DNA of 64,000 nt from Leadbetterella sp035299025 (lineage in GTDB: Bacteria; Bacteroidota; Bacteroidia; Cytophagales; Spirosomataceae): assembly GCA_035299025.1 (NCBI GenBank), contig DATGXK010000007.1, forward strand, positions 310,001-374,000. Direction: 5' to 3'. The notes beneath the pieces were generated by a model. The model saw only the letters and a list, made by a program, of their open reading frames with translations. It was not told the origin of the DNA and searched no databases. The number at the start of each line of letters is the position of its first letter. Within the stretch, counting starts at the first letter, position 1. The position numbers and the translations under genes are program-made. Below are positions 1 to 8,581 of the stretch, piece after piece.

Positions 1-195
1 GAAATGATCGATAAAGTAAAAAAAGCCATAAGCAGTTTGCCAAACGGATTCAGGCTCGTACTCAATCTTTATCTTTTTGAAGGATACGATCACCAAGAAA
101 TTGGAGGCATACTTGGAATAAGTGAAGTGACTTCTCGGAGTCAATATATCAGAGGGAAATCAAAACTATTAGAACTTTTAAAAGTAACACAATGA
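1..195 (+). CDS. ECF-type RNA polymerase sigma factor, C-terminal part
   Basis: Only the end of the gene is inside the window; the reading frame is open to the first base. The visible 64 residues are sigma-70 region 4, the helix-turn-helix that reads the promoter -35 element: a helix ending in LFEGYDHQEIGGILGIS, then the recognition helix around EVTSRSQYIRGKSKLLELL. This is the usual end of small extracytoplasmic-function sigma factors. The stop codon overlaps the start of the next gene by four bases (ATGA), so the two are translationally coupled, as expected for a sigma/anti-sigma pair. The N-terminal region 2 cannot be seen. Confidence 0.85.
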   Translation, partial: EMIDKVKKAISSLPNGFRLVLNLYLFEGYDHQEIGGILGISEVTSRSQYIRGKSKLLELLKVTQ

Positions 196-704
196 AATTA
201 GAAGAATTTGTAAATAGAAATCGGGCGGCGTTTGAGGAGGAAGTTTCTACAGATTTGTGGTTAAAACTAGAAAAAAAATTACCCCAGAAAACTCAAAAGT
301 CCATTTGGCTAAATAGTAAAATACTCAGAATAGCCGCAGGAATAATTGTGTGTTTGAGTGTGGGCTTTTGGTTTGGTAAGTATTCAAAAAACGACGTTTT
401 TGCTTCCAAACAAGACAAACTGATCAATTCTGAACCTACATTGGTTACCTACACGGAGGCTGTGTCGGAGAAAAAAAAGAATCTGGAAGACCTTATAGAA
501 AAGAACCCAGAGCTTCAGAAGGCATTTCTCAAGGATTTGTCTGACTTGCAGACCAATTTCGAATACTTGAAATCTCAGCTCGCAAATAATCCCAATCACG
601 ACCAGCTTTACCAAGCTATGGTGCAGAACCTCAAGTGGCAGATAGAACTGCTAAACCAACAAACGGCAATAGCTGTAGATGTGAACAAACATGAATTATT
701 GTAA
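192..704 (+). CDS. Single-pass membrane protein, probable anti-sigma factor partner
   Basis: A 170-residue protein with a cytoplasmic-type N-terminus, one hydrophobic segment at about residues 45-63 (IAAGIIVCLSVGFWFG) and a charged, helix-rich C-terminal half likely to form a coiled coil. It starts inside the sigma factor stop codon. No zinc-binding anti-sigma motif (HxxxCxxC) is visible, so the anti-sigma role is inferred from topology and position only. In Bacteroidota such membrane proteins commonly follow ECF sigma genes. It could instead be an accessory membrane protein of the same regulon. Confidence 0.55.
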   Translation: MKLEEFVNRNRAAFEEEVSTDLWLKLEKKLPQKTQKSIWLNSKILRIAAGIIVCLSVGFWFGKYSKNDVFASKQDKLINSEPTLVTYTEAVSEKKKNLEDLIEKNPELQKAFLKDLSDLQTNFEYLKSQLANNPNHDQLYQAMVQNLKWQIELLNQQTAIAVDVNKHELL

Positions 705-705
705 G

Positions 706-1758
706 ATGAAAAAAGTAGTGAGTTTTATATATTTCGGTATTCTGAGTATAGGTTTTGTTTATGCTTATGAAACCCCCTTAATAGAAAAAAAGAAGGAGTA
801 TACTTTCAATTACGCCGCGGCTGGTGTAGAACGACTTGAGATTTCGAACCAATTTGGCGACGTGCGAGTTTCTTATTCCAATCAAAAAAACATTACTGTC
901 CTTGTGCATGTAACGGCCAACGCCCCAAGTCCAGACCTTCTCGATAGTTTTATAGAGTCTATTAGCGTTAGCGGTATGAGGTCTAACGAAGTGGTGAAGG
1001 TTGTAACACACATCAAGAAAGAGAATTACAATATGAAGTCTTGGAATAAAGATAAAAACTCCAATTTCAAGGTAGATTATTCGGTTTCTATTCCTAAAAA
1101 CATAGCTTTGAGTGTAAGTAATAATTTTGGAGATGTCTTTTTGCCAGATTTTCATGCACCATTGAGCTTAAATCTTAATTATTGTACGCTCCACGCCGAC
1201 AGGATTACCAATGCCGATTCGAAATTGAACCTCAACTATGGCTCGGCCAATATAAAAGCACTTCTTGGTGGAGATATTACCTCTAATTTTACAGCTGTAA
1301 ATATGGGTGAAATGAAAAACGTGAGCATGAAAAATAACCATGGAAGCCTGAAAGCCAAGTATTTGGAAGACATCGAAGGTGTTATGAATTATTCAGGAGG
1401 TGTTTTTGGAAATATCAAAGAAGCTGTAAAATTGAATGTAAATTATTCGAAGAATTTCAGAATTGAAAACATCGATGAAAAGGTGAAGAAACTAGAGATT
1501 TTCTCAAATTACTCCAATATCGACTTACCCGTCAGCGATAAATTCAATGGTGTTTTTGATATAAAAACCTCGTATGGAACGTTTTATGTCGATCCAGCTC
1601 TAATCGTGCATTTTTTCAAAAACTCTGAGAAGGATGGTAAAAAATCAGGTTATAAGCCCTCTACTTCGAATACCTACCAAGGCAAAATCGGAACAAACTC
1701 AAACACCGAATCGAAGATTCTCATTATCTCACATTTTGGCGATGTAAAAATAAAATAG
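706..1758 (+). CDS. Exported DUF4097-like putative adhesin
   Basis: Start chosen at the ATG at 706, directly after the upstream stop, because it gives a clean signal peptide (MKKVVSFIYFGILSIGFVYA); an in-frame ATG at 691 adds only five residues. The mature part (about 330 residues) consists of repeating short beta strands with recurrent N-Y/N-F-G-D-V/S-x-N units (NQFGDVRVSYSNQ, NNFGDVFLPDF, LNYGSANIKAL), typical of the right-handed beta-helical putative auto-transporter adhesin family. Third gene of the sigma/anti-sigma operon, so probably a target or sensor of that envelope-stress circuit. Function beyond cell-envelope location is inference. Confidence 0.6.
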   Translation: MKKVVSFIYFGILSIGFVYAYETPLIEKKKEYTFNYAAAGVERLEISNQFGDVRVSYSNQKNITVLVHVTANAPSPDLLDSFIESISVSGMRSNEVVKVVTHIKKENYNMKSWNKDKNSNFKVDYSVSIPKNIALSVSNNFGDVFLPDFHAPLSLNLNYCTLHADRITNADSKLNLNYGSANIKALLGGDITSNFTAVNMGEMKNVSMKNNHGSLKAKYLEDIEGVMNYSGGVFGNIKEAVKLNVNYSKNFRIENIDEKVKKLEIFSNYSNIDLPVSDKFNGVFDIKTSYGTFYVDPALIVHFFKNSEKDGKKSGYKPSTSNTYQGKIGTNSNTESKILIISHFGDVKIK

Positions 1759-1779
1759 GCAGTATGAATCAATACTGCC
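1758..1779. terminator. Hairpin between convergent genes
   Basis: Perfect 8-bp stem GGCAGTAT / ATACTGCC with a 6-base loop, lying exactly between the convergent adhesin and CoA-binding genes. There is no long T tract, so termination is plausible but not certain. Confidence 0.5.
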
Positions 1780-2137
1780 CAGTTCCTAACATTACCAAGG
1801 TACAGGCTTCTACTACCTCAGTGCCTTGTTTTTCAAGTTTTTCCTCGAGGTCAGGATTCTCAGCCCCCGGATTGAAAATTACCCTCTGGGGTTTCATTTT
1901 TAATAGGAAGTCTTCGTATTCCTTTTGATTTTGTTCACTGAGATAAACAGTTACTGTATCAATGTTTGTATCAATTTCGTCTGTTTCAGTTTTTATTTCT
2001 ACTCCACCTACGCTACCGCCATTTTTTCCTAAAAGTTCAATACTATGTCCTTTTTGGAGTAGCCTTTCGGCGGCCATCAAAGCATATCTTCCGGGTTTTG
2101 TACTAGCCCCCAAAACCAATGTTTTTTTATTTGTCAT
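1769..2137 (-). CDS. Small CoA-binding (Rossmann) domain protein
   Basis: 122 residues starting MTNKKTLVLGASTKPGRYA, the nucleotide-binding glycine turn of the CoA_binding_2 family. Later landmarks are a VYLSEQNQKEYEDFL region and a C-terminal VIFNPGAENPDLEEKLEKQG segment with the NPGAEN signature seen in these one-domain proteins. They bind CoA or a similar nucleotide; the physiological role is not known. The stop lies in the hairpin shared with the convergent adhesin gene, and the M28 peptidase gene begins the same strand upstream with a three-base gap, so the two minus-strand genes are probably cotranscribed. Confidence 0.75.
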   Translation of the reverse strand: MTNKKTLVLGASTKPGRYALMAAERLLQKGHSIELLGKNGGSVGGVEIKTETDEIDTNIDTVTVYLSEQNQKEYEDFLLKMKPQRVIFNPGAENPDLEEKLEKQGTEVVEACTLVMLGTGQY

Positions 2138-2140
2138 TTA

Positions 2141-3346
2141 TTAAAATGTTAAGGTCAAAGTCAAAATTTCTCCTTTTCGGTTCACGATTACCGGGACTGT
2201 TTGGCCTTTTTCAAATTTTCCTAAAGCTGCCATGTATCCATATACGTCCTTTATTTCATGATCGCCGATTTTTGTAATAACATCCCCTGCTTTTAAGCCA
2301 GCTTTTTCGCCTGGCCTACCTTCAGATGCACCGTCAATTTTAAGACCTTTCCCATCAAAAGAATAGTCTGGAATTACGCCCATAGTTACCTTAAAACTAC
2401 TTTTGGTTGCAGCCGAATGTGGATTTGACGTTTTCTTGAAGTCAATTTTTGCAACTGTGTTCAGCTTTTCAATCATTGCTTTTATATAATCCAACAGCAT
2501 GGCTTCACCTTCATAATTGATCAAATTGGGGTCGTCGGTCGGTTTATGATATTCCTGATGTGCTCCAGTGAAAAGAAACAAAACCGGGATGTCTTTCAAA
2601 TAAAACGACGTATGATCTGATGGGCCAATTCCAGCCGAATCAAGCGTGTATTTGATTTTCATTTCACTGGCCAATTTGGCGGCATTTTCTTCCCAAAACT
2701 TACTGGTTCCTATACCGCCAATGCTCACCCCTTTGTCTTCTCTATATCTACCTATCATGTCGAGATTGACCATACAATTGATTTTTTTAAGGTCAAAAGT
2801 AGGATTGTCGAGTAAAAATTTCGATCCCATCAGGCCAAGCTCCTCACCCGAAAATGCCAAAAAGATAAAGTTATAGTTTTCCGTAATTTTGTTTTTTGAA
2901 TAGAATCTAGCCAATTCCAACATTCCGGCTACGCCAGAGGCGTTGTCATCGGCTCCGTTATGCACCATACCGTTCGAGTTTGCCTGCAGCGAACTTCCTT
3001 GGTCACCCAAGCCGAGGTGGTCGTAATGGGCTCCAATCACGATTGACTCACTTTTGGCATTATCTATCCAGCCCAATATATTATTGGCATTTACCTGGGT
3101 AATATTGGGCGGTACGCCTTTTTTGGCGGCAAATAATTGTCTGAAATTTCCATTCTCGCCTAAAGGTTTCAAACCAATTTTCATGAATTGACTTATAATA
3201 TAATCACCCGCTTTGGTTTCTGCAACGGTTCCGGTTCCTCTGCCTTCAAGTTCGTCAGAAGCTAGGTATTTGATATGTTTTTTCAGATTTTTGGTCTGTG
3301 CATTTACTTGAAGACTTAAGAAAATCATCAGGATAATGTATTTCAT
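2141..3346 (-). CDS. Exported M28-family aminopeptidase with PDZ domain
   Basis: 401 residues from the ATG at 3346, which begins a signal peptide (MKYIILMIFLSLQVNAQ); ten codons further upstream are open but would spoil it. The M28 co-catalytic zinc set is visible in order: IGAHYDHLG (His), NGADDNASGVAGMLE (Asp), FSGEELGLMGS (catalytic Glu pair), NLDMIGR (Asp) and GAHQEYHKPTDD (His). A protease-associated-like N-terminal part precedes, and the last about 90 residues form a PDZ domain (PGEKAGLKAGDVITKIGD). Likely removes N-terminal residues from peptides in the periplasm or outside the cell. Divergent from ybaB. Confidence 0.88.
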   Translation of the reverse strand: MKYIILMIFLSLQVNAQTKNLKKHIKYLASDELEGRGTGTVAETKAGDYIISQFMKIGLKPLGENGNFRQLFAAKKGVPPNITQVNANNILGWIDNAKSESIVIGAHYDHLGLGDQGSSLQANSNGMVHNGADDNASGVAGMLELARFYSKNKITENYNFIFLAFSGEELGLMGSKFLLDNPTFDLKKINCMVNLDMIGRYREDKGVSIGGIGTSKFWEENAAKLASEMKIKYTLDSAGIGPSDHTSFYLKDIPVLFLFTGAHQEYHKPTDDPNLINYEGEAMLLDYIKAMIEKLNTVAKIDFKKTSNPHSAATKSSFKVTMGVIPDYSFDGKGLKIDGASEGRPGEKAGLKAGDVITKIGDHEIKDVYGYMAALGKFEKGQTVPVIVNRKGEILTLTLTF

Positions 3347-3434
3347 AAATGATGAAGTTTTGTTGTTCGAAAACATATACTTGTTTTAAAGGCTTAAATT
3401 TAGGAAAATCCAAGAATTTATTTGTCTTATATCT

Positions 3435-3442
3435 TATTTTTG
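3435..3442 (+). promoter_or_regulatory. Candidate -7 element for ybaB
   Basis: TATTTTTG matches the Bacteroidota -7 consensus TAnnTTTG and ends 17 bases before the ybaB start. No convincing -33 TTTG at the normal distance, so this is a partial match. Confidence 0.35.
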
Positions 3443-3459
3443 CAAAAAAAGAAAAGCTT

Positions 3460-3804
3460 ATGTCGATGTTTGATATGATGGGAATGATGGGTAAAGTGAA
3501 GGATATGCAGGCCAAAATGCTCGAAGCCCAAGAAAAATTAGGAGAAATTATAACCGACGCAGAGTCTGGCGGTGGGATGGTTAAGGTAACCGTAAATGGA
3601 AAAAAAGAACTTCTAAAAGTTGAGATTGAGCCAGAATTATTAAATCCGAATGATGCCAAAATGGTGCAGGATTTGATTGTGGCAGCTAGCAATAAGGCTC
3701 TTGCTGATATCGACGCCAAGGTAAAGGTTGAGATGAGTAAGGTGACAGAAGACATGATGCCAAAAATACCAGGGTTTGATTTAGGTAATTTATTCAACAA
3801 GTAA
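3460..3804 (+). CDS. ybaB: YbaB/EbfC nucleoid-associated protein
   Basis: 114 residues beginning MSMFDMMGMMGKVKDMQ, with the long amphipathic helix (QAKMLEAQEKLGEI), the beta hairpin carrying GGGMVKVTVNGKKELL and the C-terminal helix KALADIDAKVKVEMSKVT. These are the hallmarks of the small dimeric tweezer-shaped DNA-binding proteins that bind nucleoid DNA. The start at 3460 is preferred over in-frame ATGs upstream because the family begins with the short Met-rich helix and a promoter-like TATTTTTG sits just before it. Two bases before the glycosyltransferase, so probably cotranscribed with it. Confidence 0.9.
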   Translation: MSMFDMMGMMGKVKDMQAKMLEAQEKLGEIITDAESGGGMVKVTVNGKKELLKVEIEPELLNPNDAKMVQDLIVAASNKALADIDAKVKVEMSKVTEDMMPKIPGFDLGNLFNK

Positions 3805-3806
3805 GC

Positions 3807-4811
3807 TTGAAAAACACGGCGGTAGTCATTCTTAATTATAACGGATTTGGTTTTTTAAATCAATTTCTCAGGAATGTAGTAAACCAAAGTCCCGAAGCGG
3901 ACGTCGTTGTTATAGATAATTGCTCATCAGATCAGTCTGTCATCTTTATAGAGCAAAATTTTCCAGAAGTTTTGGTGATACGCAATTCTGAAAACTTTGG
4001 TTTTGCGGGAGGATATAACCAGGGCCTCAGAGGTCTGGATTATGAAAACTTCGTTCTTCTAAACTCCGATGTGGAGGTTACTTCAGGTTGGCTGGTTCCG
4101 CTCTTAGAAAAAATAACGGCAAACCCGAATTTGGCAGCTTTACAGCCCAAAATTCTTGACTTCAATAACAAAGATCAGTTTGAGTATGCAGGTGCGGCTG
4201 GCGGATTTTTAGATAAATTTGGCTATGCTTTTTGCAGAGGTCGTATTTTTGATACTTTAGAGAAGGACAATGGACAATATGATGATGCCAAAGATATTTT
4301 TTGGGCCACAGGTGCTTGTTTTTTCGTAAAGTCCAAGGTTTTTAAAGATTTGGGAGGCTTTGATGAGCGTTTCTTCGCTCACATGGAGGAAATAGATTTG
4401 TGCTGGCGAATTCATAATGCGGGCTATCTAATTCAGTATGAGCCTTCTTCGGTGGTTTATCACGTTGGCGGAGGTACGTTGCACAAGTCTAATCCGTTCA
4501 AAACCTATTTGAATTTCAGAAACAATCTGGCCATGTTATACAAAAACCTTCCCTCAGAAAGTCTTGTACCAGTTATCTTTACAAGGCTAATTTTGGATGG
4601 GATTTCGTCTTTGAAGTTTTTGAAAGATGGCAATCTTAAAGACATTTGGGCCATTATTAAAGCTCATTTTGCCTTTTATGCTATGATTCCGTATTTGTCA
4701 AAGAAGAGAAAAGGGCCGTTTTTGGGTGCTGGAAATTTGAGTAACTTCTCTATAGTTTGGAGATATTTCGTGAAAAAAGAAAAAAAATATACTGAAATAT
4801 GCTCAGAGTAG
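3807..4811 (+). CDS. Family 2 glycosyltransferase (rhamnosyl/N-acetylglucosaminyl type)
   Basis: 334 residues with a TTG start two bases after ybaB. GT-A fold landmarks: VVILNYNGF nucleotide-binding start, VVIDNCSSD, the ENFGFAGGYNQGL segment, the metal-binding LNSDVEV (DxD-like), and the acceptor-side FFAHMEEIDLCWRIHNAGY with the typical E-[DE]-xDLCWR signature. The C-terminal part has hydrophobic stretches that may associate with the membrane. Likely adds a sugar to a cell-surface polysaccharide or glycolipid; donor and acceptor cannot be read from the sequence. The gene overlaps the start of coaE by 13 bases. Confidence 0.85.
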   Translation: MKNTAVVILNYNGFGFLNQFLRNVVNQSPEADVVVIDNCSSDQSVIFIEQNFPEVLVIRNSENFGFAGGYNQGLRGLDYENFVLLNSDVEVTSGWLVPLLEKITANPNLAALQPKILDFNNKDQFEYAGAAGGFLDKFGYAFCRGRIFDTLEKDNGQYDDAKDIFWATGACFFVKSKVFKDLGGFDERFFAHMEEIDLCWRIHNAGYLIQYEPSSVVYHVGGGTLHKSNPFKTYLNFRNNLAMLYKNLPSESLVPVIFTRLILDGISSLKFLKDGNLKDIWAIIKAHFAFYAMIPYLSKKRKGPFLGAGNLSNFSIVWRYFVKKEKKYTEICSE

Positions 4812-5374
4812 GTATCACTGGAGGTATTGGTACGGGCAAAAGCACGGTAGCAAAATTATTTTCAATTTTGGGCGTGCCGGTGTATGAATCAGATAAAAGA
4901 GCAAAGTGGATTATTGAAAACCACCATTCGGTTGTTTCAGAAATAAAGAGTTTGTTGGGTGCTGAGGCTTATGGTGCTGATGGTAAGTATAATAGGGATT
5001 TTGTTGCCTCTGCTGTTTTTCAAAATCAGGATTTACTAAAAAAACTAAATCAAATCGTACATCCAAGAGTTGCTCAGGATTTTGAGGATTGGACTTCCCT
5101 GCAAAATACTGTTTTCGTACTAAAAGAGGCAGCGATCATGAATCGAAATTCGGGCCTAGATAAGATTATTGTGGTAGATAGCCCAAAGGAATTGAGACTT
5201 AAAAGGCTGCTGCAAAGAGATTATCACAAGACCAAGGAAGAACTCGAAAAAGTAATTGCAAATCAAAAAACAGAACTCGAATTTATTGAAATGGCTGATT
5301 TTGTCGTGAAAAACAATGAAAATTCAATGCTAATTCCCCAAGTTTTAGAAATTTACACAAAACTTACTTCTTAA
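4799..5374 (+). CDS. coaE: Dephospho-CoA kinase
   Basis: Last step of coenzyme A synthesis: ATP-dependent 3'-phosphorylation of dephospho-CoA. 191 residues, normal length. P-loop at the N-terminus GITGGIGTGKST, the dephospho-CoA site around YESDKRAKWI, the KLNQIVHPRV helix and the lid/adenine region RLKRLLQRD. It starts within the end of the glycosyltransferase gene, so translation is coupled. Its last 11 bases overlap the end of the convergent dnaA gene. Confidence 0.95.
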   Translation: MLRVGITGGIGTGKSTVAKLFSILGVPVYESDKRAKWIIENHHSVVSEIKSLLGAEAYGADGKYNRDFVASAVFQNQDLLKKLNQIVHPRVAQDFEDWTSLQNTVFVLKEAAIMNRNSGLDKIIVVDSPKELRLKRLLQRDYHKTKEELEKVIANQKTELEFIEMADFVVKNNENSMLIPQVLEIYTKLTS

Positions 5375-6782
5375 ATCCATCCTTAAGTTCTTTCACCTGT
5401 GAAGCCACGTCTCTGTCAAAATCTATCAGGTCGTTTACGGTCTGTATTGCATGTATTACCGTACTGTGGTCTCTTCCGCCAAAGTGATATCCAATGGCCT
5501 TCAGAGAAAGAGTTGTAAATTCTTTAGCGAGATACATAGCTATTTGCCTAGGCAATACTACTTCCCGAAGTCTAGTTTTACCTTTTATGTCGCTAACTTT
5601 TATTCTGAAGTAGTCGGTTACTACTTCTATAATTTTATCAATAGAAATTACCTTCTGGTTTTCTTCAACAATACTTTTTACTCTAAACTTGGCCATATCC
5701 AAGTTGATTTTTCTGCGAGTAAGTGCCGAGTCGGCAATGAGAGAAATCACCACACCTTCAAGTTCTCTTACGTTGGAGTCTATACAATGAGCCAAGTACT
5801 CTATAACTTCCTCGTCCATTATTGCTTTTTCCTCTTCTACCTTATTTTGAATAATGGCTATTCTCGTTTCTAGGTCAGGAGCTTGAATATCGGCCGTAAG
5901 TCCCCATTTGAACCTTGAAAGCAGGCGGTCTTCCATACCCGAAAGCTCACGAGGAGGTCTATCGGAGGTCATAACTATTTGCTTGCCGGTTTGATGAAGG
6001 TGATTGAAAATATGGAAAAAAGTTTCCTGAGTTTTTTCTTTGCCTGACAAAAACTGTACATCGTCTAGAATCAACACATCTACACGCATATAGAAAGCCA
6101 TAAAATCTTGAAGACTATTTTCTCTAATGGCATTTATGAATTGACTGGTGAATTTCTCAGAACTCACATAAAGGACAATTTTGGCGTTTTCAGAGGCCTT
6201 TTCTATGTAATTGCCAATGGCCTGTACCAAATGTGTTTTTCCAAGGCCCACACCTCCATAAATCATCAAGGGATTGAAAGAAGTGGTGCTCGGCTTTTCG
6301 GCTACAGCAAAACTTGCCGCTCTAGCCAATCTATTGCAATCTCCTTCTACAAAATTATCGAAGCTGTAATTTTTGTTCAGAAATGACTCAATTTGTTTTT
6401 CGTTGAAAGACTTTAAGTCGAAGGGATTCTTTTGGGTGGCTACTTCTGGAACTGCCACAGCCGCCTTTCCGTGATTTCCATTGGTTGGTGCCGATGAGCC
6501 TTGCTTCGGAATTCCCCGGTCTATAATAATGGTGTATTCCAGTTGTCCATCCTTACCAATGGCGTAGTCGAGGGCCTTTCTCAGGATTTTAACATAATTG
6601 TCCTCCAGCCATTCATAGAAAAACTGACTGGGCACCTGTATAATCAAGCGTTTGTTGATCAATTTATAAGGAATAATAGGCTCAAACCAAGTTTTAAAGC
6701 TTTGCTCCGTCACATTCTCACGGATTACCGCGAGGCAGTCACGCCAAACTTGTGTTACATCGTTTTGAACTTTCGTTTCCAA
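5364..6782 (-). CDS. dnaA: Chromosomal replication initiator DnaA
   Basis: 472 residues with all four DnaA domains: N-terminal domain I (about 1-85), a linker, the AAA+ ATPase with Walker A GGVGLGKT at 176-183 and Walker B VLILDDVQFLSG near 237-246, and the C-terminal DNA-binding domain with the signature GGRDHSTVIHAIQTV. It binds DnaA boxes and opens the origin. Convergent with coaE, sharing 11 bases at the 3' ends. dnaN and recF are not next to it, as often in Bacteroidota. Upstream, TACATTTG (minus strand, 6824-6831) resembles a -7 promoter element. Confidence 0.97.
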   Translation of the reverse strand: METKVQNDVTQVWRDCLAVIRENVTEQSFKTWFEPIIPYKLINKRLIIQVPSQFFYEWLEDNYVKILRKALDYAIGKDGQLEYTIIIDRGIPKQGSSAPTNGNHGKAAVAVPEVATQKNPFDLKSFNEKQIESFLNKNYSFDNFVEGDCNRLARAASFAVAEKPSTTSFNPLMIYGGVGLGKTHLVQAIGNYIEKASENAKIVLYVSSEKFTSQFINAIRENSLQDFMAFYMRVDVLILDDVQFLSGKEKTQETFFHIFNHLHQTGKQIVMTSDRPPRELSGMEDRLLSRFKWGLTADIQAPDLETRIAIIQNKVEEEKAIMDEEVIEYLAHCIDSNVRELEGVVISLIADSALTRRKINLDMAKFRVKSIVEENQKVISIDKIIEVVTDYFRIKVSDIKGKTRLREVVLPRQIAMYLAKEFTTLSLKAIGYHFGGRDHSTVIHAIQTVNDLIDFDRDVASQVKELKDGFKK

Positions 6783-7058
6783 ATTGTCAATTGTTAATTT
6801 TTGCCCGCGGTATTTTGGGGCTACAAATGTAGAAAAAAAATGCTCTCTAAAATCTTTTTTTTAATCAAAAATTAATCCTTCTTGAATTAGTGCAAAGCAA
6901 GTGGCTTGGCGTTCGGAAAAACGTACTTTCGTACTTTAAAAAATTAAATTTGCAAATAATTTCAATCTGCAATCTTAGAGCGTAATTTTGTGAAATTATT
7001 GATAAACAGCATGAAATTTTGTTTTTTATTCGATTGTATACATTAAAAACTTTGACCT
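6783..7058. other. Divergent intergenic region upstream of dnaA
   Basis: 276 AT-rich bases between dnaA and the ATP synthase cluster. It contains a short tandem repeat (ACGTACTTTCGTACTTT near 6931) and a near-palindrome CTACAAATGTAG at 6821-6832. No TTATCCACA-type DnaA boxes were seen, so there is no support for an origin here. Confidence 0.5.
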
Positions 7059-7421
7059 ATGAATTTGAGAAAATATGCTATAAGTTTCATTTTGTTTATT
7101 GTATTATTTTTAGTTAAACTCTCTCCATTTAAAGAATATTTGCACGAAAAAATTTGGGTTATTTTTGCATTTTTCGTAGCCCTCGATTTTCTGGTAAAAA
7201 TATTGATAGAGCAAGGAATGAGCAATAAAAGAGAAAATTTTATTCAATTTTACCTCGCATCGGTTGTTTTGAGGTTTTTATTGCTCTTGGTTTTTGTTGG
7301 ATTCGGATTGTACATGTACAAGGAAAACCAGAATCTCTTCGTTGTGAATGTTTTTGTATTATATTTATTTTTTACAATTTTTGAAATTTCAACATTACTT
7401 AGTAAATTGCGTCGTTTTTGA
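7059..7421 (+). CDS. Small four-helix membrane protein preceding atpB
   Basis: 120 residues, almost entirely hydrophobic, with four predicted membrane helices (about 7-23, 32-50, 66-86, 95-113) separated by short basic loops. It overlaps the region before atpB and occupies the place where AtpI/AtpZ-type accessory proteins lie in ATP synthase operons. Size and topology fit an AtpI-like assembly factor for the c-ring, but I do not recognise diagnostic residues, so the assignment rests on context. Confidence 0.55.
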   Translation: MNLRKYAISFILFIVLFLVKLSPFKEYLHEKIWVIFAFFVALDFLVKILIEQGMSNKRENFIQFYLASVVLRFLLLLVFVGFGLYMYKENQNLFVVNVFVLYLFFTIFEISTLLSKLRRF

Positions 7422-7462
7422 AAACGCCATATTTTAAAACAGAGTTTATTAAAGTACTACAT

Positions 7463-8497
7463 ATGTTCAAATACATTTATTCCTTAGTTTTTTGTATTGT
7501 TTTGGGTGTTTCACCTGCTTTTGCACAACACACTGATGAGCATGCTTCCTCAGCCGAGGCTTCACACGAAGAAGAGAAGTTTGATATTGGTGGCATGATT
7601 ATGCACCACATAGCCGATGAGCACGGTTGGGAGTTTACACATGGAGTGAAATTACCACTTCCTATCATTCTTTACACCGCAGACAGAGGTATTGAAGTTT
7701 TCTCTTCTAGTAAATTAGATCACGGTCAGATTTATAACGATTATAAAAACGAGCACGAGCACATCGTAAGAGTAAATGCTGACGGTACTGTTAATGAGGC
7801 GGTTCATCCTATGGACTTTTCTATCACCAAGAATGTGGCCACTTTAATGTTGGGTGCTACTCTACTGATTTTGATATTTCTTTCTGTATCAAGAGGTTAT
7901 GTTAAAAACAAAGGTAAAGCCCCGAAGGGCATTCAGTCCTTCCTCGAGCCTTTGATAGTTTACATGAGAGACGAGGTAGTTAAGCCATCAATTGGTAAGA
8001 ATTACGGTAAATATTTTCCATATCTGTTAACCTTGTTTTTCTTTATTTTTATCAATAATCTTTTGGGTTTATTGCCTGGTGGTGCTAATTTAACTGGTAA
8101 TATTGCCATCACCTTGGTATTGGCTGTTATTACTTTTCTAATTACCAACCTAAGTGCCAACAAATATTATTGGAAGCATATCTTGTTGCCAGATACTCCA
8201 AAATGGATGTGGTTTATTATGATTCCCGTAGAGGTAGTAGGTGTATTGATGAAGCCACTTTCATTGATGATTCGTCTTTTTGCCAATATCACCGCCGGCC
8301 ACATCATTATGTTGAGTTTGTTTGGTTTGATATTTATTTTCAAAAGCTGGGCTGTAGCTCCTGCCATTAGTGTGTTTGCTTTGTTTATGAGTGCTATTGA
8401 GTTACTTGTGGCATTTTTGCAAGCCTTTATCTTTACGTTATTAACTTCAATGTATATCGGTAGTGCCATAGAAGAGCACCACGCAGAGCATCATTGA
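7463..8497 (+). CDS. atpB: F1Fo ATP synthase subunit a
   Basis: Membrane subunit forming the proton half-channels. 344 residues from the ATG at 7463, which yields a signal-like N-terminus MFKYIYSLVFCIVLGVSPAFA; a TTG at 7418 in frame is less likely. A His/Glu-rich periplasmic extension (about 22-110) typical of Bacteroidota precedes the core helices. The essential arginine lies in LSLMIRLFANITAGHI, and the last helices carry ELLVAFLQAFIFTLL. The C-terminus is His-rich. First structural gene of the cluster. Confidence 0.95.
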   Translation: MFKYIYSLVFCIVLGVSPAFAQHTDEHASSAEASHEEEKFDIGGMIMHHIADEHGWEFTHGVKLPLPIILYTADRGIEVFSSSKLDHGQIYNDYKNEHEHIVRVNADGTVNEAVHPMDFSITKNVATLMLGATLLILIFLSVSRGYVKNKGKAPKGIQSFLEPLIVYMRDEVVKPSIGKNYGKYFPYLLTLFFFIFINNLLGLLPGGANLTGNIAITLVLAVITFLITNLSANKYYWKHILLPDTPKWMWFIMIPVEVVGVLMKPLSLMIRLFANITAGHIIMLSLFGLIFIFKSWAVAPAISVFALFMSAIELLVAFLQAFIFTLLTSMYIGSAIEEHHAEHH

Positions 8498-8507
8498 TAA
8501 AAAATAT

Positions 8508-8531
8508 CCTCTTTATTCCCCTATAAAGAGG
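8508..8531 (+). other. Intercistronic stem-loop between atpB and atpE
   Basis: Perfect 9-bp stem CCTCTTTAT / ATAAAGAGG with a small C-rich loop, not followed by a T tract. Position suggests RNA processing or stabilisation rather than termination. Confidence 0.6.
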
Positions 8532-8581
8532 TCAATTACAAATCATCTTCTGAGGGGGGAAGAAAATAAAAAAATAAAATT

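Noticed and set aside
6783..7058. Replication origin next to dnaA
   Set aside because: No DnaA boxes of the TTATCCACA type or AT-rich 13-mer series were found; dnaN is not adjacent.
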